Part shown: in pieces, positions 52,601 to 60,584 of the stretch
How positions within the stretch are numbered: position 1 is the first letter of the stretch
Layout of the letters: every line of letters begins with the position of its first letter
NCBI GenBank assembly: GCA_039105265.1
Contig: JAPFFF010000014.1
Coordinates: forward strand, 2,294,001 to 2,358,000
Origin: Tritrichomonas musculus
Taxonomy: Eukaryota; Parabasalia; Tritrichomonadida; Tritrichomonadidae
DNA: 64,000 nt
Direction: 5' to 3'
Made by a program: the position numbers and the translations under genes
Notes under the pieces: generated by a model
Told to the model about the DNA's origin: nothing
Databases searched by the model: none
The model's input: the letters and a program-made list of their open reading frames with translations, nothing else

Positions 52601-55086
52601 TAATTGCTCTAAAATATTATGAAAAATCATCATCTCTAAAAAATTCAGATGCTATGTTAAAAATTGGTGATCTTTATTGTTATGGTTATGGAGTCAAGCA
52701 AGATTATGTTAAAGCCAAAGAATATTATGAAGAATCATCAAAATTTGATAATTCGTATTCATTTATAAAAATTGGTGATCTTTATTTTAATGGCAATGGA
52801 GTTAAACAAAATTACAAAAAAGCTTATAAGTATTATGAAAAATCAAAAGAACTTCATAATTCAGATGCTATGTTGAAATTAGGTGATATTTATTTTTATG
52901 GATATGGTGTTGAACAAAATTATAAATTGGCCAAAAGTTTTTATAGAGAATCAGCATGTTTTAATAATTCTAATGCTTTAAATAAATTAGGTGAACTTTA
53001 TGAAAAAGGTAATGGAGTCAAACATAATTATATAAAAGCTATGGCTTATTACTTGAAATCAAGTTCACTTAAAAATTCAGATGCTCTCTTTAATATAGGT
53101 AATCTTTATGAAAATGGATTTGGAATTGATCAAGATTTCATAAAAGCTAAAAAATATTATGAAGAATCATTATCCCGGAATAATGTAAATGCTCTGATTA
53201 AACTAGGAGATATGTATTATTATGGAAATGGTGTAAGACAAGATACATTAAAAGCAAAAGAATATTATGAGAAATCAATGAAATTAAATGATTCACGTTC
53301 TCTCATGAAATTAGGAGACCTTTATTATAATGGTTATGGAATAGGAAAAGATTTTATAAAAGCTAAATATTATTATGAAGAATCATCAAAAATAAATAAT
53401 TCTGAAGCTTTTAATAAAATAGGTGATTTTTATTATTATGGATATGGTGTAGAGAAGAATTATTTAATTGCTTTGAAATATTATGAAAAATCTTCACTTC
53501 TAAAAAATTCAGATGCAATGTTGAAAATAGGAGATCTTTATTATAATGGCTATGGTGTTAAGCAAGATTATTTGAAAGCTAAAGAATATTATGAAAAATC
53601 ATCTTTTTTGAGAAATTCAAATGCGATGCTCAAATTAGGAGAACTTTATTTCAATGGCAAAGGAGTTAAACAAGATTATTTAAAAGCAAAAGAGTATTAT
53701 CAAGATTCATCAAAATGCAATAATCCAAAAGCATTTTTCGAATTGGGAAATTTATATTCAGATGGAGAAATATTTGATATCGATTTGCAAAAAGCAATTG
53801 ATTATTTTCAAAAATCAATTGAAGTTAAAAGTGGACAAAAACGAATCTATAACCAAATAGATAAGAGTGTGACAGTATTTTATGAAATCAATAACTATCG
53901 TTATATATCATATAATAAAATTGGATTAATTCAAATTTTATTTCTGAAAGATGCTAAAAAAGCTGAAGATTATTTTAAAGAATCAGCTTTTGCTGAATAT
54001 CCATTTGGTCAAAACAACTTTGGTTTATTCAATCAGTTCTATTTAAGTAATGTTTCTTATGCTGAATACATGTATCAACGATCATCAAAACATAACTTTT
54101 CACTTGCTGAATACAATCTTGGCTATCTTCGAGAAAAAGAAAATAAAATTCAAGAAGCTGTTCAATATTATATTCAAGCATCAGAGCATGAAAACGAACA
54201 ATTGATTTTCAGAAATATAAACTACTATGATAAAAAGCTTGAAATATCAAAAAAATTCATCATTTGTTTAACAAATCTTAAACTTGTTGATTATTTCTAT
54301 AAACTAAACGATTTTGATGAATCTAAAAAATATTTCAAAAGATCCATTTGCTGTCTAAAAAATAATTCATATTCGTTCAAATTTCAATATAAAGTTAGCA
54401 TTGAAACTGATGACGAATATTCGAACAAATCTTTCTCATATATTAAAGATTATATTTTAAATTGCCCGCTTTTTAATTTATCCAATCAATCAGATCCAAA
54501 TTTGAATAAAAAAGTGGATGTTTTCAAGCATGATGATTCTCCTTTTCAATTAAAAATGAATGAAAAAGATTCAAAACTAGACGAATTTGAGGATATAAAT
54601 GAGAAATTGTTTGATGATCCAAATGAATTGTTTGATTATTTTATTTGTAACTCAAATAAATTTGTTAATTTGGAAGCAAGCTTTATCAATCAAATTAGAG
54701 AAATAATTACTATCATGAGCAACATTTTGTATACACCACCATATCCAATTTTATTTGGTCGTATTTCTCTTCAGAAACCAAAAATAAAGCCAGAAGGAAA
54801 TGACCAAAGCAAAAAGAAAGATATAAATCAGTTGTTTTACGAAGGTTTAGGTGAACTCTTAAGTTTTAAATTTGACGAACATAAAATGGCATCATTTTGT
54901 GAAATGATGAAAAACAATCTATATAATATGTTTTTACCTCGAGTTGATAATAATAACATTTTTATATGTGATGATATTGAAGAGGGAAAACAAGAATTCG
55001 AAGAAGAGCAAGAATTCGAAGAAGAGCAAGAATTCGAAGAAGAGCAAGAATTCGAAGAAGCATTAAATGAAGAAGAGGAACAATAA
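49639..55086 (+). CDS. BspA-LRR / protein kinase / Sel1-repeat fusion protein, 1815 residues
   Basis: Three modules. Residues 1-290 are a BspA-like cap and LRRs with two EGWC/DNWC...IGK modules like those of the 960-residue BspA protein. Residues about 523-765 are a TKL-like kinase: HRDLKPES (about 643), DFE instead of DFG (about 662), LSPEQYRG (about 688); the glycine loop is poorly conserved, so activity may be weak or unusual. Residues about 855-1400 hold 15 clear Sel1 repeats (ALxKLGDxYYxGYGVKQDYxKAKEYYEKSSxLxNS), with about three diverged ones after. Near the C-terminus is QLFYEGLG, also found in the first gene of the window, and finally about four EFEEEQ repeats. Probably a signalling scaffold joining ligand recognition, kinase and protein binding. 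No signal peptide or membrane helix, so likely cytoplasmic. Confidence 0.9.
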   Translation: MFKDQQNINFSINKESNTATIVLSENAKEDILIPSSIIYKSQKYTVTDISEGSFKHSKIKSLKFAEDSSIKSIPKDVFAFSSIQSLQLSANIEELEEGWCHETPELTFVSVLPNNKHFQIYENNFLIGKENDEIMHFANRSIETATIPKTVKQINSYAFENCVHLKKINISEDSQLLIIKSDSFSKSIFEELEISSKVEELSDNWCRFTPLLKKVIVSPKNKNFINIGNKIIIGKSNKNDNKYDVLQFVSRDVVEAIIPTTIRYINSSAISKLSEIKTIEIKDLNWNISMFSIGLPSKYNLQIENKVIDTIYSKFVFKYYQFNNDKDSNENAAFSLFFYLVNFKFIVFSTSVLKNDQFKNDCIFCIEGECIIIENFDISMTNKLIEGLKKYQISLIDVSYLTNVSNGLTENNINEEIQNFCDCFRKEINQNKFVGFTIRPIVGYMIRRYFFPSDYFLDKSFFYFDQGSNDKIYMKTINDYIITDIICETTSKKSNKLMDIMKEINEKNENVHLKKEEFKEEEFIVLRKIYGNEMVEYFLVIHLQSLYIFMMEKICNSNIIDSNVLRKRIKREINMFEHSHRYFARIYGLLKEGRKVIGMIYEFMSNGSLLNYLENREFDEIYMLMIITRIFKGINYLHSNNFIHRDLKPESILIDHDGLPFISDFETIRSLYENEPFTNDIGSMQYLSPEQYRGDKISYQTDIYSFGQIIKYLLEKRSKFTKFESADTNIQTIEELYESCVLADPYQRIENCEISYILENENSSFYYFEKYLLNEKITINNSIIVNYIYDMIIDAKSVIFLVLFHDIIRNFVNLFSIKIEKEKSFFLLSIGIYYQTNEFNHYSKKAKEFYEKSSLLNNSDALNKLGEMYQNGYGVEKNYKKAYEYYLQSSLLGNQYAYNNLGFLYFNGNGVEKDYKMALRYFEKSSLLHNSDAFYYIGDFYFNGYGVKQDYVVAKKYYEKSLFLNNSKAMLKLGDFYYYGFGVKQDYLIALKYYEKSSSLKNSDAMLKIGDLYCYGYGVKQDYVKAKEYYEESSKFDNSYSFIKIGDLYFNGNGVKQNYKKAYKYYEKSKELHNSDAMLKLGDIYFYGYGVEQNYKLAKSFYRESACFNNSNALNKLGELYEKGNGVKHNYIKAMAYYLKSSSLKNSDALFNIGNLYENGFGIDQDFIKAKKYYEESLSRNNVNALIKLGDMYYYGNGVRQDTLKAKEYYEKSMKLNDSRSLMKLGDLYYNGYGIGKDFIKAKYYYEESSKINNSEAFNKIGDFYYYGYGVEKNYLIALKYYEKSSLLKNSDAMLKIGDLYYNGYGVKQDYLKAKEYYEKSSFLRNSNAMLKLGELYFNGKGVKQDYLKAKEYYQDSSKCNNPKAFFELGNLYSDGEIFDIDLQKAIDYFQKSIEVKSGQKRIYNQIDKSVTVFYEINNYRYISYNKIGLIQILFLKDAKKAEDYFKESAFAEYPFGQNNFGLFNQFYLSNVSYAEYMYQRSSKHNFSLAEYNLGYLREKENKIQEAVQYYIQASEHENEQLIFRNINYYDKKLEISKKFIICLTNLKLVDYFYKLNDFDESKKYFKRSICCLKNNSYSFKFQYKVSIETDDEYSNKSFSYIKDYILNCPLFNLSNQSDPNLNKKVDVFKHDDSPFQLKMNEKDSKLDEFEDINEKLFDDPNELFDYFICNSNKFVNLEASFINQIREIITIMSNILYTPPYPILFGRISLQKPKIKPEGNDQSKKKDINQLFYEGLGELLSFKFDEHKMASFCEMMKNNLYNMFLPRVDNNNIFICDDIEEGKQEFEEEQEFEEEQEFEEEQEFEEALNEEEEQ
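54997..55077 (+). repeat. In-gene 18-bp repeat encoding EFEEEQ
   Basis: GAATTCGAAGAAGAGCAA recurs about four times and encodes the acidic C-terminus. It is the likely ancestor of the stop-containing array that follows. Confidence 0.8.
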
Positions 55087-55635
55087 TTTAATGAAGAAGA
55101 AGAACAATAATTTAATGAAGAAAAAGAACAATAATTTAATGAAGAAGAAGAACAATAATTTAATGAAGAAGAAGAAGAACAATAATTTAATGAAGAAGAA
55201 GAACAATAATTTAATGAAGAAGAAGAACAATAATTTAATGAAGAAAAAGAACAATAATTTAATGAAGAAGAAGAACAATAATTTAATGAAGAAGAAGAAG
55301 AACAATAATTTAATGAAGAAGAAGAACAATAATTTAATGAAGAAGAAGAACAATAATTTAATGAAGAAAAAGAATTTAATGAAGATTATAAATTTAATGA
55401 AGAAGAAGAGGAACAATAATTTAATGAAGAAGAAGAGGAACAATAATTTAATGAAGAAGAAGAAGAACAATAATTTAATGAAGAAGAAGAACAATAATTT
55501 AATGAAGAAGAAGAAGAGGAACAATAATTTAATGAAGAAGAAGAACAATAATTTAATGAAGAAGAAGAACAATAATTTAATGAAGAAGAAGAACAATAAT
55601 TTAATGAAGAAGAAGATCAGTAATGTAATAAAGAA
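55084..55635 (+). repeat. Minisatellite of about 22 units (24 bp), almost every unit containing a stop codon
   Basis: The unit TTTAATGAAGAAGAAGAACA-ATAA repeats from the gene's stop codon onward. Unit lengths are 24, 27, 30 or 18 bases, so all keep the reading frame of the gene: in that frame each reads F-N-E-E-E-E-Q-stop. Two neighbouring units near 55365-55400 lack CAATAA. A higher-order pattern of five units (24, 24 with AAA for GAA, 24, 27, 24; 123 bp) occurs at least twice. The last units degrade near 55620. It would be transcribed as 3' UTR. Confidence 0.85.
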
Positions 55636-55640
55636 GAAGG

Positions 55641-56070
55641 TTTGAAATCACTGAACAATGTTTGTTCTATAAAGCAAACAAATTATGGCATTTTATTTTT
55701 ATTAATAACTTATTTCTTTGTCATCAATACTTTTTCAAAACAGTATTTTATTTTCATTTTGTATTATGAACTATTCATCTATTGGTGAAATTTTATTCAT
55801 ATTGAAATTCATCCATTTCATTTAACTGCATCTTATTGATATTGCTGGAAAGGAAAATTTCGATCATATAACATTAACTAAAAGATGGATCATCATTCTT
55901 TGTGATATTCTGTATTTTCAATTCGCTTTTTAAAAAAATTAATCGCTGAATCTTCTGTAAAAATGGATGATTGAGAAGTTTTCTTTTTTGCAAAAAGTGT
56001 CTTCCCCAACTCTGATAAGATCAAAAAAATAAATTGATTCTCTTTTAATGTATTTCATTCAATTAATGAC

Positions 56071-56125
<55 letters not shown>

Positions 56126-56564
56126 GTAACCTTTAACAATATCAAATCAATGAATTCCAGTTCTGCTTTATAATTTACATTCATATTTGATTTTTCAGAA
56201 ATTGATGAAATGATTAAGCTGTCGTTGAATTTTAAACATAAATTTCAAAAAAAATAAAATAAAATTCTCTTTTTCTATGTGATCACAGAATTATTATCTA
56301 CTTTTTGAATAATATCGTTGTTCAAAAGTTGAAATGATGGGAAATAATGAATAAAAAAAAAAATTCAAAAAATTTATTATATTTATAAATTTTTATGAAA
56401 AAAAATACTAATTGAGAGGTCTGTTTCATATGATAATACTAATTGAGAGATATAATATTAACTAATATAAATTATTAACATATTAGTAAGTATTATCTCC
56501 TTATAAATCAATATTAAATTGCAGTTCTTCCGTTATTTCTTTGAATTTGAATCATTGCCATTCT
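55641..56564. other. Intergenic region with a 52-base T run
   Basis: T run at 56073-56124, the longest homopolymer in the window. On the minus strand it is a long A run after a short open stretch, so an old retrocopy tail is possible but I recognise no gene in front of it. Nothing else is supported. Confidence 0.6.
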
Positions 56565-57062
56565 TTAGGTATCATGATCTTCCGTTTCTACTTTTATTGT
56601 ATAATCTTGAAAAGCATTATCATATCTGGTTGCGAGATGAAAAGCTATTCTTATTTGGCTTGATTTTTTGTCATCTTTGTTTCCAATTGGATACCATTGA
56701 TCAACAATTTGATTAACATTAAAATCAACAAGAGGAAAATTAATGTTTCCTATTTTGTCTGAATTTTTATCATATAAATAGATAGATAGCTGGTCGCTAA
56801 AGTCGATTTTTCTAAATCGAAATTGCTCATTCCAAACTGGATCATATGAATTATCATCTTTAGAAGTTTCAACTATTTTATTGCCAATCTGAAGGCAGCA
56901 ATAGCATCCTTTTGATTGCAAATTTCGTCCTTGAATAACATTTATATATAGAATAATTTTAGGAGGGTAGGGTGCTTTTTCTGGTGGGGGAGGTATGTTT
57001 TCGAGTAATTCATTAATTTCTGAAATTGGCGAATTAGAGGATACGAATTTGCTACTTGACAT
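56565..57062 (-). CDS. Small C2-domain protein
   Basis: A 165-residue protein. A Ser/Pro-rich head (PPPPEKAPYPP, about 24-34) is followed by one C2 domain (about 36-130): ILYINVIQGRNLQSKG, then CCLQIGNKIVETSKDDNSYD, PVWNEQFRF and LSIYLYDKNSDKIGNINFPL. C2 domains bind membrane lipids, often with calcium held by Asp residues in the top loops; only some of those Asp positions (DNSYD, YDKNSD) are visible, so calcium binding is uncertain. No membrane helix. A TCATCT initiator-like motif lies in the 25 bases upstream. It is tandem with the E2 gene on the same strand. Confidence 0.85.
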   Translation of the reverse strand: MSSSKFVSSNSPISEINELLENIPPPPEKAPYPPKIILYINVIQGRNLQSKGCYCCLQIGNKIVETSKDDNSYDPVWNEQFRFRKIDFSDQLSIYLYDKNSDKIGNINFPLVDFNVNQIVDQWYPIGNKDDKKSSQIRIAFHLATRYDNAFQDYTIKVETEDHDT

Positions 57063-57244
57063 AAAAACAAAAAAATAGATGATTCAATATGTGAAAAAGT
57101 TTGAAAGTTTTTATGTCGACTTTTTAAAAGTAAAATTTTTTAAAAATATCTAAAAAAGTGGAAATAAAATGAATAGAAAAAAAGCTATAATTTTATCTCA
57201 ATCATTTTAATGAAAACAAATATTAAAAGCGCATGAAATTTAAT

Positions 57245-57796
57245 TCATTCAGATTCTTCTTCTTCTTCACTATTGCCATCGGCTTTTTCTTTTTTTTGTA
57301 AATCACCATCTTCAGAAATGTGAGGCTTTGCGTATTGTTCAGTCATTCTCTTTGCTTCCTTTTTATATTGCTCTGGATGTTCTTGAAGTTGTTTAGCAAT
57401 ATCAAGTTCGAGCGGATCATTTACGTTTGGTTCGGTCAAAAGAATTTGGATTTGTGTTAAAACTGTTGATAGGTTTAATGATGGCCTCCATGATCCAAGA
57501 GGTTCTTGTTTTAGGGAATCTAAACAAATTCTTCCCTGTGAATCAATATTTGGATGATAAATTTTGGTTTTAAATTTAATAAGTGGTGGAACATTTGGAT
57601 AATTAGGTGGAATTGTGATTGATAACCTAAATTCTCCTCCTTCAAAAGGAGAATTTTCTGGTCCTTCAATCATTGCTTCCAAATTTTCCAAATTATCTGA
57701 AATAGTCCATAAGCCAATTCCGTGAGGAGGATCTTTAGTAATTCTATTTAATTCCTTCTGAAGACGAGATAATCTTCTTGCAGAAGAATCTGACAT
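57245..57796 (-). CDS. E2 ubiquitin-conjugating enzyme, UBE2T-like
   Basis: The UBC fold covers about residues 6-155: RLQKELNRITKDPPHGIGLW, PNYPNVPPLIKF, IYHPNIDSQGRICLDSLK (HPN motif and active Cys), LGSWRPSLNLSTVLTQIQIL and EPNVNDPLELDIA. The GRICLDxLK...WRPSLN...LLxEPNxxDPL wording is closest to UBE2T, the E2 that works with FANCL in DNA crosslink repair, though small protist E2s can be hard to assign. An acidic, Glu-rich tail ends the protein. An upstream in-frame ATG at 57808 would add four residues, but it lies within a TTTCAATTTATG initiator-like context, so I prefer the Met of MSDSSARR. It likely charges E3s such as the HECT ligase in this window only by general pathway logic. Confidence 0.9.
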   Translation of the reverse strand: MSDSSARRLSRLQKELNRITKDPPHGIGLWTISDNLENLEAMIEGPENSPFEGGEFRLSITIPPNYPNVPPLIKFKTKIYHPNIDSQGRICLDSLKQEPLGSWRPSLNLSTVLTQIQILLTEPNVNDPLELDIAKQLQEHPEQYKKEAKRMTEQYAKPHISEDGDLQKKEKADGNSEEEEESE

Positions 57797-58292
57797 AAAT
57801 TGAAACAATTTGTAAAAAATAAACTATTCAAATCGAGTCATCGTTATAATCTTTCCTATTAAATAATTTTTCATGGATTTCAATATGTTCTTGCCATTTT
57901 CATAAGTTAAAAACTTCAAAATGTGCATTTTTCAGATGAATTCGCTTGTAAATAAGTTCTCTTTTTCTAAATATTGATTGGAGAGCTGAGAATATTATTA
58001 AAAATAATTAAAATGATCAATTTTGAATTTATTTCTTAATATTAATAAATGTTTTTTCTTTGTAATAAGCAAAAGTCAATTTTTCCACAATATAAAGAGC
58101 AAATTTAAAAAATAAAAAAATTTCTTAAATTTTGAATATGTTCTTAATCTTTTGATAAAAATTGAAAGAATTAAAGCTTTTTAAATGTACTGAAGATTTT
58201 CAATTAAAAACTTTATTGAAAAAAACGTTCAATTGGTGATTCAAATATTTCTTAAAAAAATCTCAAAAAGTAAATTTTGTAAAAAAATTAAA
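57797..58292. promoter_or_regulatory. Divergent promoter region between E2 and NDR kinase
   Basis: The two genes point away from each other across about 500 bases of AT-rich DNA. TTTCAATTT sits directly before the E2 start and TTCAATT (58229-58235) before the kinase start. No other signal is recognised. Confidence 0.4.
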
Positions 58293-59681
58293 ATGACTGT
58301 CGTAAAAAGACCTGCATTTGTAACACATTCATGCCCGCAGCCAGGAAATGGTAGCTTTTGGGACAACCTTCCATCACGTAAAACTCAATTAAAATCAGAA
58401 TCAGCTCGTAGATATCTTGAAGAACATTTTACGTCTTTGATGAAAGAAACCGAAGAAAGGCAGGAGCGTCTTCGCATTTTCAATGAACGAATGGAAAATT
58501 CAAATTTGTCAAACGAAGACAAAATACAGTTACAACATCAATTTTCTGAAGAAGAATCACAATATTCCAGAATATCGAGAACAAGACTTAAATCTGCTAG
58601 ATATCAGCGAATTAAGCTTATTGGTAGAGGTGGGTTTGGTGACGTATGGCTTGTCCAAGATAGTACTACATCTGAATTGTTTGCACTCAAAGTTCTTCAG
58701 AAATCTGATATAATACTTAAAGACCAGTTAATAAATGTTAGGGCTGAGCGTGATATTCTTTCAACAACAACCAATCCGTGGGTTGTTCAATTGATGTATT
58801 CATTTCAAGACTCAAAGCGTTTATATTTAGTTCTTGAATATTTATGTGGTGGTGATTTAATGACCGTTCTTATTAAAAGAGGGAGATTTGACGAATCTAC
58901 ATCTCGATTTTTTGCAGGTGAAATTGCGCTTGCGCTCCATTCTATCCATCAAATGCATTTTTTGCATCGAGATTTAAAGCCAGATAACGTTTTAATTGGA
59001 GCTAATGGTCATATCAAGCTGACAGATTTTGGATTATCTACAAATTATTTAAAGCAAGATACAGGAATGCACCAATTACTTTGTGCCATTCAAGATATGA
59101 TATTAGAGCAATCAGAAGTTGGAAAAGTTATAGCTCAAACTCATCACGAAAGAGGTAATAATGCAATTGGTACTTGTGGTTATACTGCTCCTGAAGTTCT
59201 TAGAGGTCAAGCTACTACAACTCAAAGTGATTACTGGTCTCTTGGAGTAATTATTTATGAAATGCTCTATGGCTTTCCACCTTTTCAAGGAAAATCACCT
59301 CATGAAACTGCCCTCCGTATCTTACATTGGCAACGAGCTCTTAGATTTCCTCAAGATTTTAATGTTTCACAAGAAGCCATTGATCTTATTAAACATCTTC
59401 TTTGTGAACCAGAAAATCGATATAAATTTGAGCAAATAATTGAGCATCCATTTTTCAATGGATTTAATTTTGTGAATGTTAATGCGAATATACCACCTAT
59501 GGTACCAATTATTCGCTATCCAACTGATACTTGCCATTTTGATAATATAGAACCTAGTCCTGAAGAAACATTTGGTTCAGAATTACCTTGTGATGATCTC
59601 GCTGAATTTGCATTTTTAGGTTATACATACAAGCACCGTCCTCAATCAATAACTTTAGCAAAGCTTCAAGATTGTACTTAA
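58293..59681 (+). CDS. NDR/LATS-family AGC protein kinase
   Basis: A 462-residue protein; translation is taken from the ATG of MTVVKRPAF because the open frame before it has no ATG. The N-terminal helical region (about 35-100: ARRYLEEHFTSLMKETEERQ) is like the MOB-binding region of NDR kinases. The kinase domain has GRGGFGDVW (about 110), ALKVL, HRDLKPDNV (about 225), DFGLS (about 245), a basic-free insert before the activation loop and GTCGYTAPEV (about 291). The C-terminal hydrophobic motif FLGYTYK (about 441-447) matches the NDR FxxYTYK phosphosite. The activation-loop Ser found in human NDR1 (before TVGT) is not obvious. These kinases act with MOB proteins in cell division, polarity and morphogenesis. 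Confidence 0.93.
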   Translation: MTVVKRPAFVTHSCPQPGNGSFWDNLPSRKTQLKSESARRYLEEHFTSLMKETEERQERLRIFNERMENSNLSNEDKIQLQHQFSEEESQYSRISRTRLKSARYQRIKLIGRGGFGDVWLVQDSTTSELFALKVLQKSDIILKDQLINVRAERDILSTTTNPWVVQLMYSFQDSKRLYLVLEYLCGGDLMTVLIKRGRFDESTSRFFAGEIALALHSIHQMHFLHRDLKPDNVLIGANGHIKLTDFGLSTNYLKQDTGMHQLLCAIQDMILEQSEVGKVIAQTHHERGNNAIGTCGYTAPEVLRGQATTTQSDYWSLGVIIYEMLYGFPPFQGKSPHETALRILHWQRALRFPQDFNVSQEAIDLIKHLLCEPENRYKFEQIIEHPFFNGFNFVNVNANIPPMVPIIRYPTDTCHFDNIEPSPEETFGSELPCDDLAEFAFLGYTYKHRPQSITLAKLQDCT

Positions 59682-60039
59682 GGATTTGTCCAAATTGTTG
59701 CGTTTTTATTGTTGCTATCATGTGGTTTTTTATTTAATATGTTTGTTTTTTTTCTATTTTAACTTTGATGTAAATCAAAATTAATAGTATAATAAATTTT
59801 AATAATTTTAATAATTAAAATCAAATTTGATATTTTTTTCATTTATTATTATATTAAAAAGATAATAGCAAATTACTTATAAACAATCCAGTAATATACG
59901 ATTTTTTTTATTTCCAGTTTTTATTAATAAATTTATTTTTAAAAAAAAAATTCCGATGAAAAAAAGCTTTTCTATAAAGTCAAAATCATATATAAAGCAT
60001 TCTGCATGTTGATCCCAAGTTTGTTGTATATTTAAAATG
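59682..60039. other. Convergent 3' spacer
   Basis: Lies between the ends of two converging genes; AT-rich, no gene. Confidence 0.5.
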
Positions 60040-60540
60040 TTATGGTGGATTTATTTTTGATGGAATTGAGTGGGATCCAAATTTCATAAAGTCATCAGAT
60101 TCGTAAAGCATTTCAGAAATAAAGGTATCTGGTCGTTCATTAAGAAGATTAGTGAACTTATTTGAAATGTGCTTGGTATATCGTGCCTTTAAAACATTTT
60201 TATCTAATTGTAGTAAATTTGCATATCTATGTAAAGATAACATGATTTCCTTAAGGCAACTTGAAAAAGCTACAGCGTTCCTTGTTAAATTTTCGTCGTC
60301 AGGAAAAGTATCAGGAATAGTTCTTAAATAATTAAAAACAGCTTGCATAAATTCATTAAAAGAATTAAATTCACTTTTTTTTATATTTTCCAAAAAAAGG
60401 TGCAGAGGAGGATAATCTGGAAATTTGGAGAAAAGTGGTCCTGAAATGTCATCTGGCATATTTGAAAAGTCATTTATTACTGATATCAGAGGATGGCCTT
60501 GTAAATATTTTATCACTTTATCACATTTATCATCAAACAT
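60040..60540 (-). CDS. Small protein, possible divergent bromodomain
   Basis: A 166-residue protein. Residues about 5-110 have a bromodomain-like layout: KVIKYLQGHPLISVINDF, then PPLHLFLENIKKSEFNSFNE, FMQAVFNYLRTIPDTF and a final helix. The key Asn and Tyr of acetyl-lysine pockets are not clear, so this is tentative. It is transcribed divergently from the zinc-ribbon protein gene with only 44 bases between start codons, which suggests shared control and perhaps a chromatin-related partnership. Confidence 0.6.
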   Translation of the reverse strand: MFDDKCDKVIKYLQGHPLISVINDFSNMPDDISGPLFSKFPDYPPLHLFLENIKKSEFNSFNEFMQAVFNYLRTIPDTFPDDENLTRNAVAFSSCLKEIMLSLHRYANLLQLDKNVLKARYTKHISNKFTNLLNERPDTFISEMLYESDDFMKFGSHSIPSKINPP

Positions 60541-60584
60541 TATAAATGAATGCCTAAATCTTTATTCAAAAAGTTCCTTTCAAA
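60541..60584. promoter_or_regulatory. 44-bp bidirectional promoter
   Basis: Only 44 bases separate two divergent start codons. On the minus side TCATTT (inverse of 60544-60549) begins 9 bases before its ATG; on the plus side TTCAAAAAGTTCCTTTCAAA directly precedes the ATG and contains CCTTT, similar to a core-promoter word described in Trichomonas. Confidence 0.6.

Noticed and set aside
55084-55635. CRISPR array
   Set aside because: Units are directly contiguous without spacers; this is a minisatellite in a eukaryotic genome.
49639-55635. Alternative genetic code (TAA read as an amino acid)
   Set aside because: All other genes here end at normal stops, including TAA, and reading through would give only a longer acidic repeat.
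55063-55645. Long open frames on both strands (about 177 and 192 codons) with MKKKNNNL or FFFIKLLF repeats
   Set aside because: They are frame shadows of the 24-bp minisatellite and have no independent support.
58233-58292. 20-codon N-terminal extension of the NDR kinase
   Set aside because: It begins at TTG, not ATG; the first ATG is at 58293 and suits the family.
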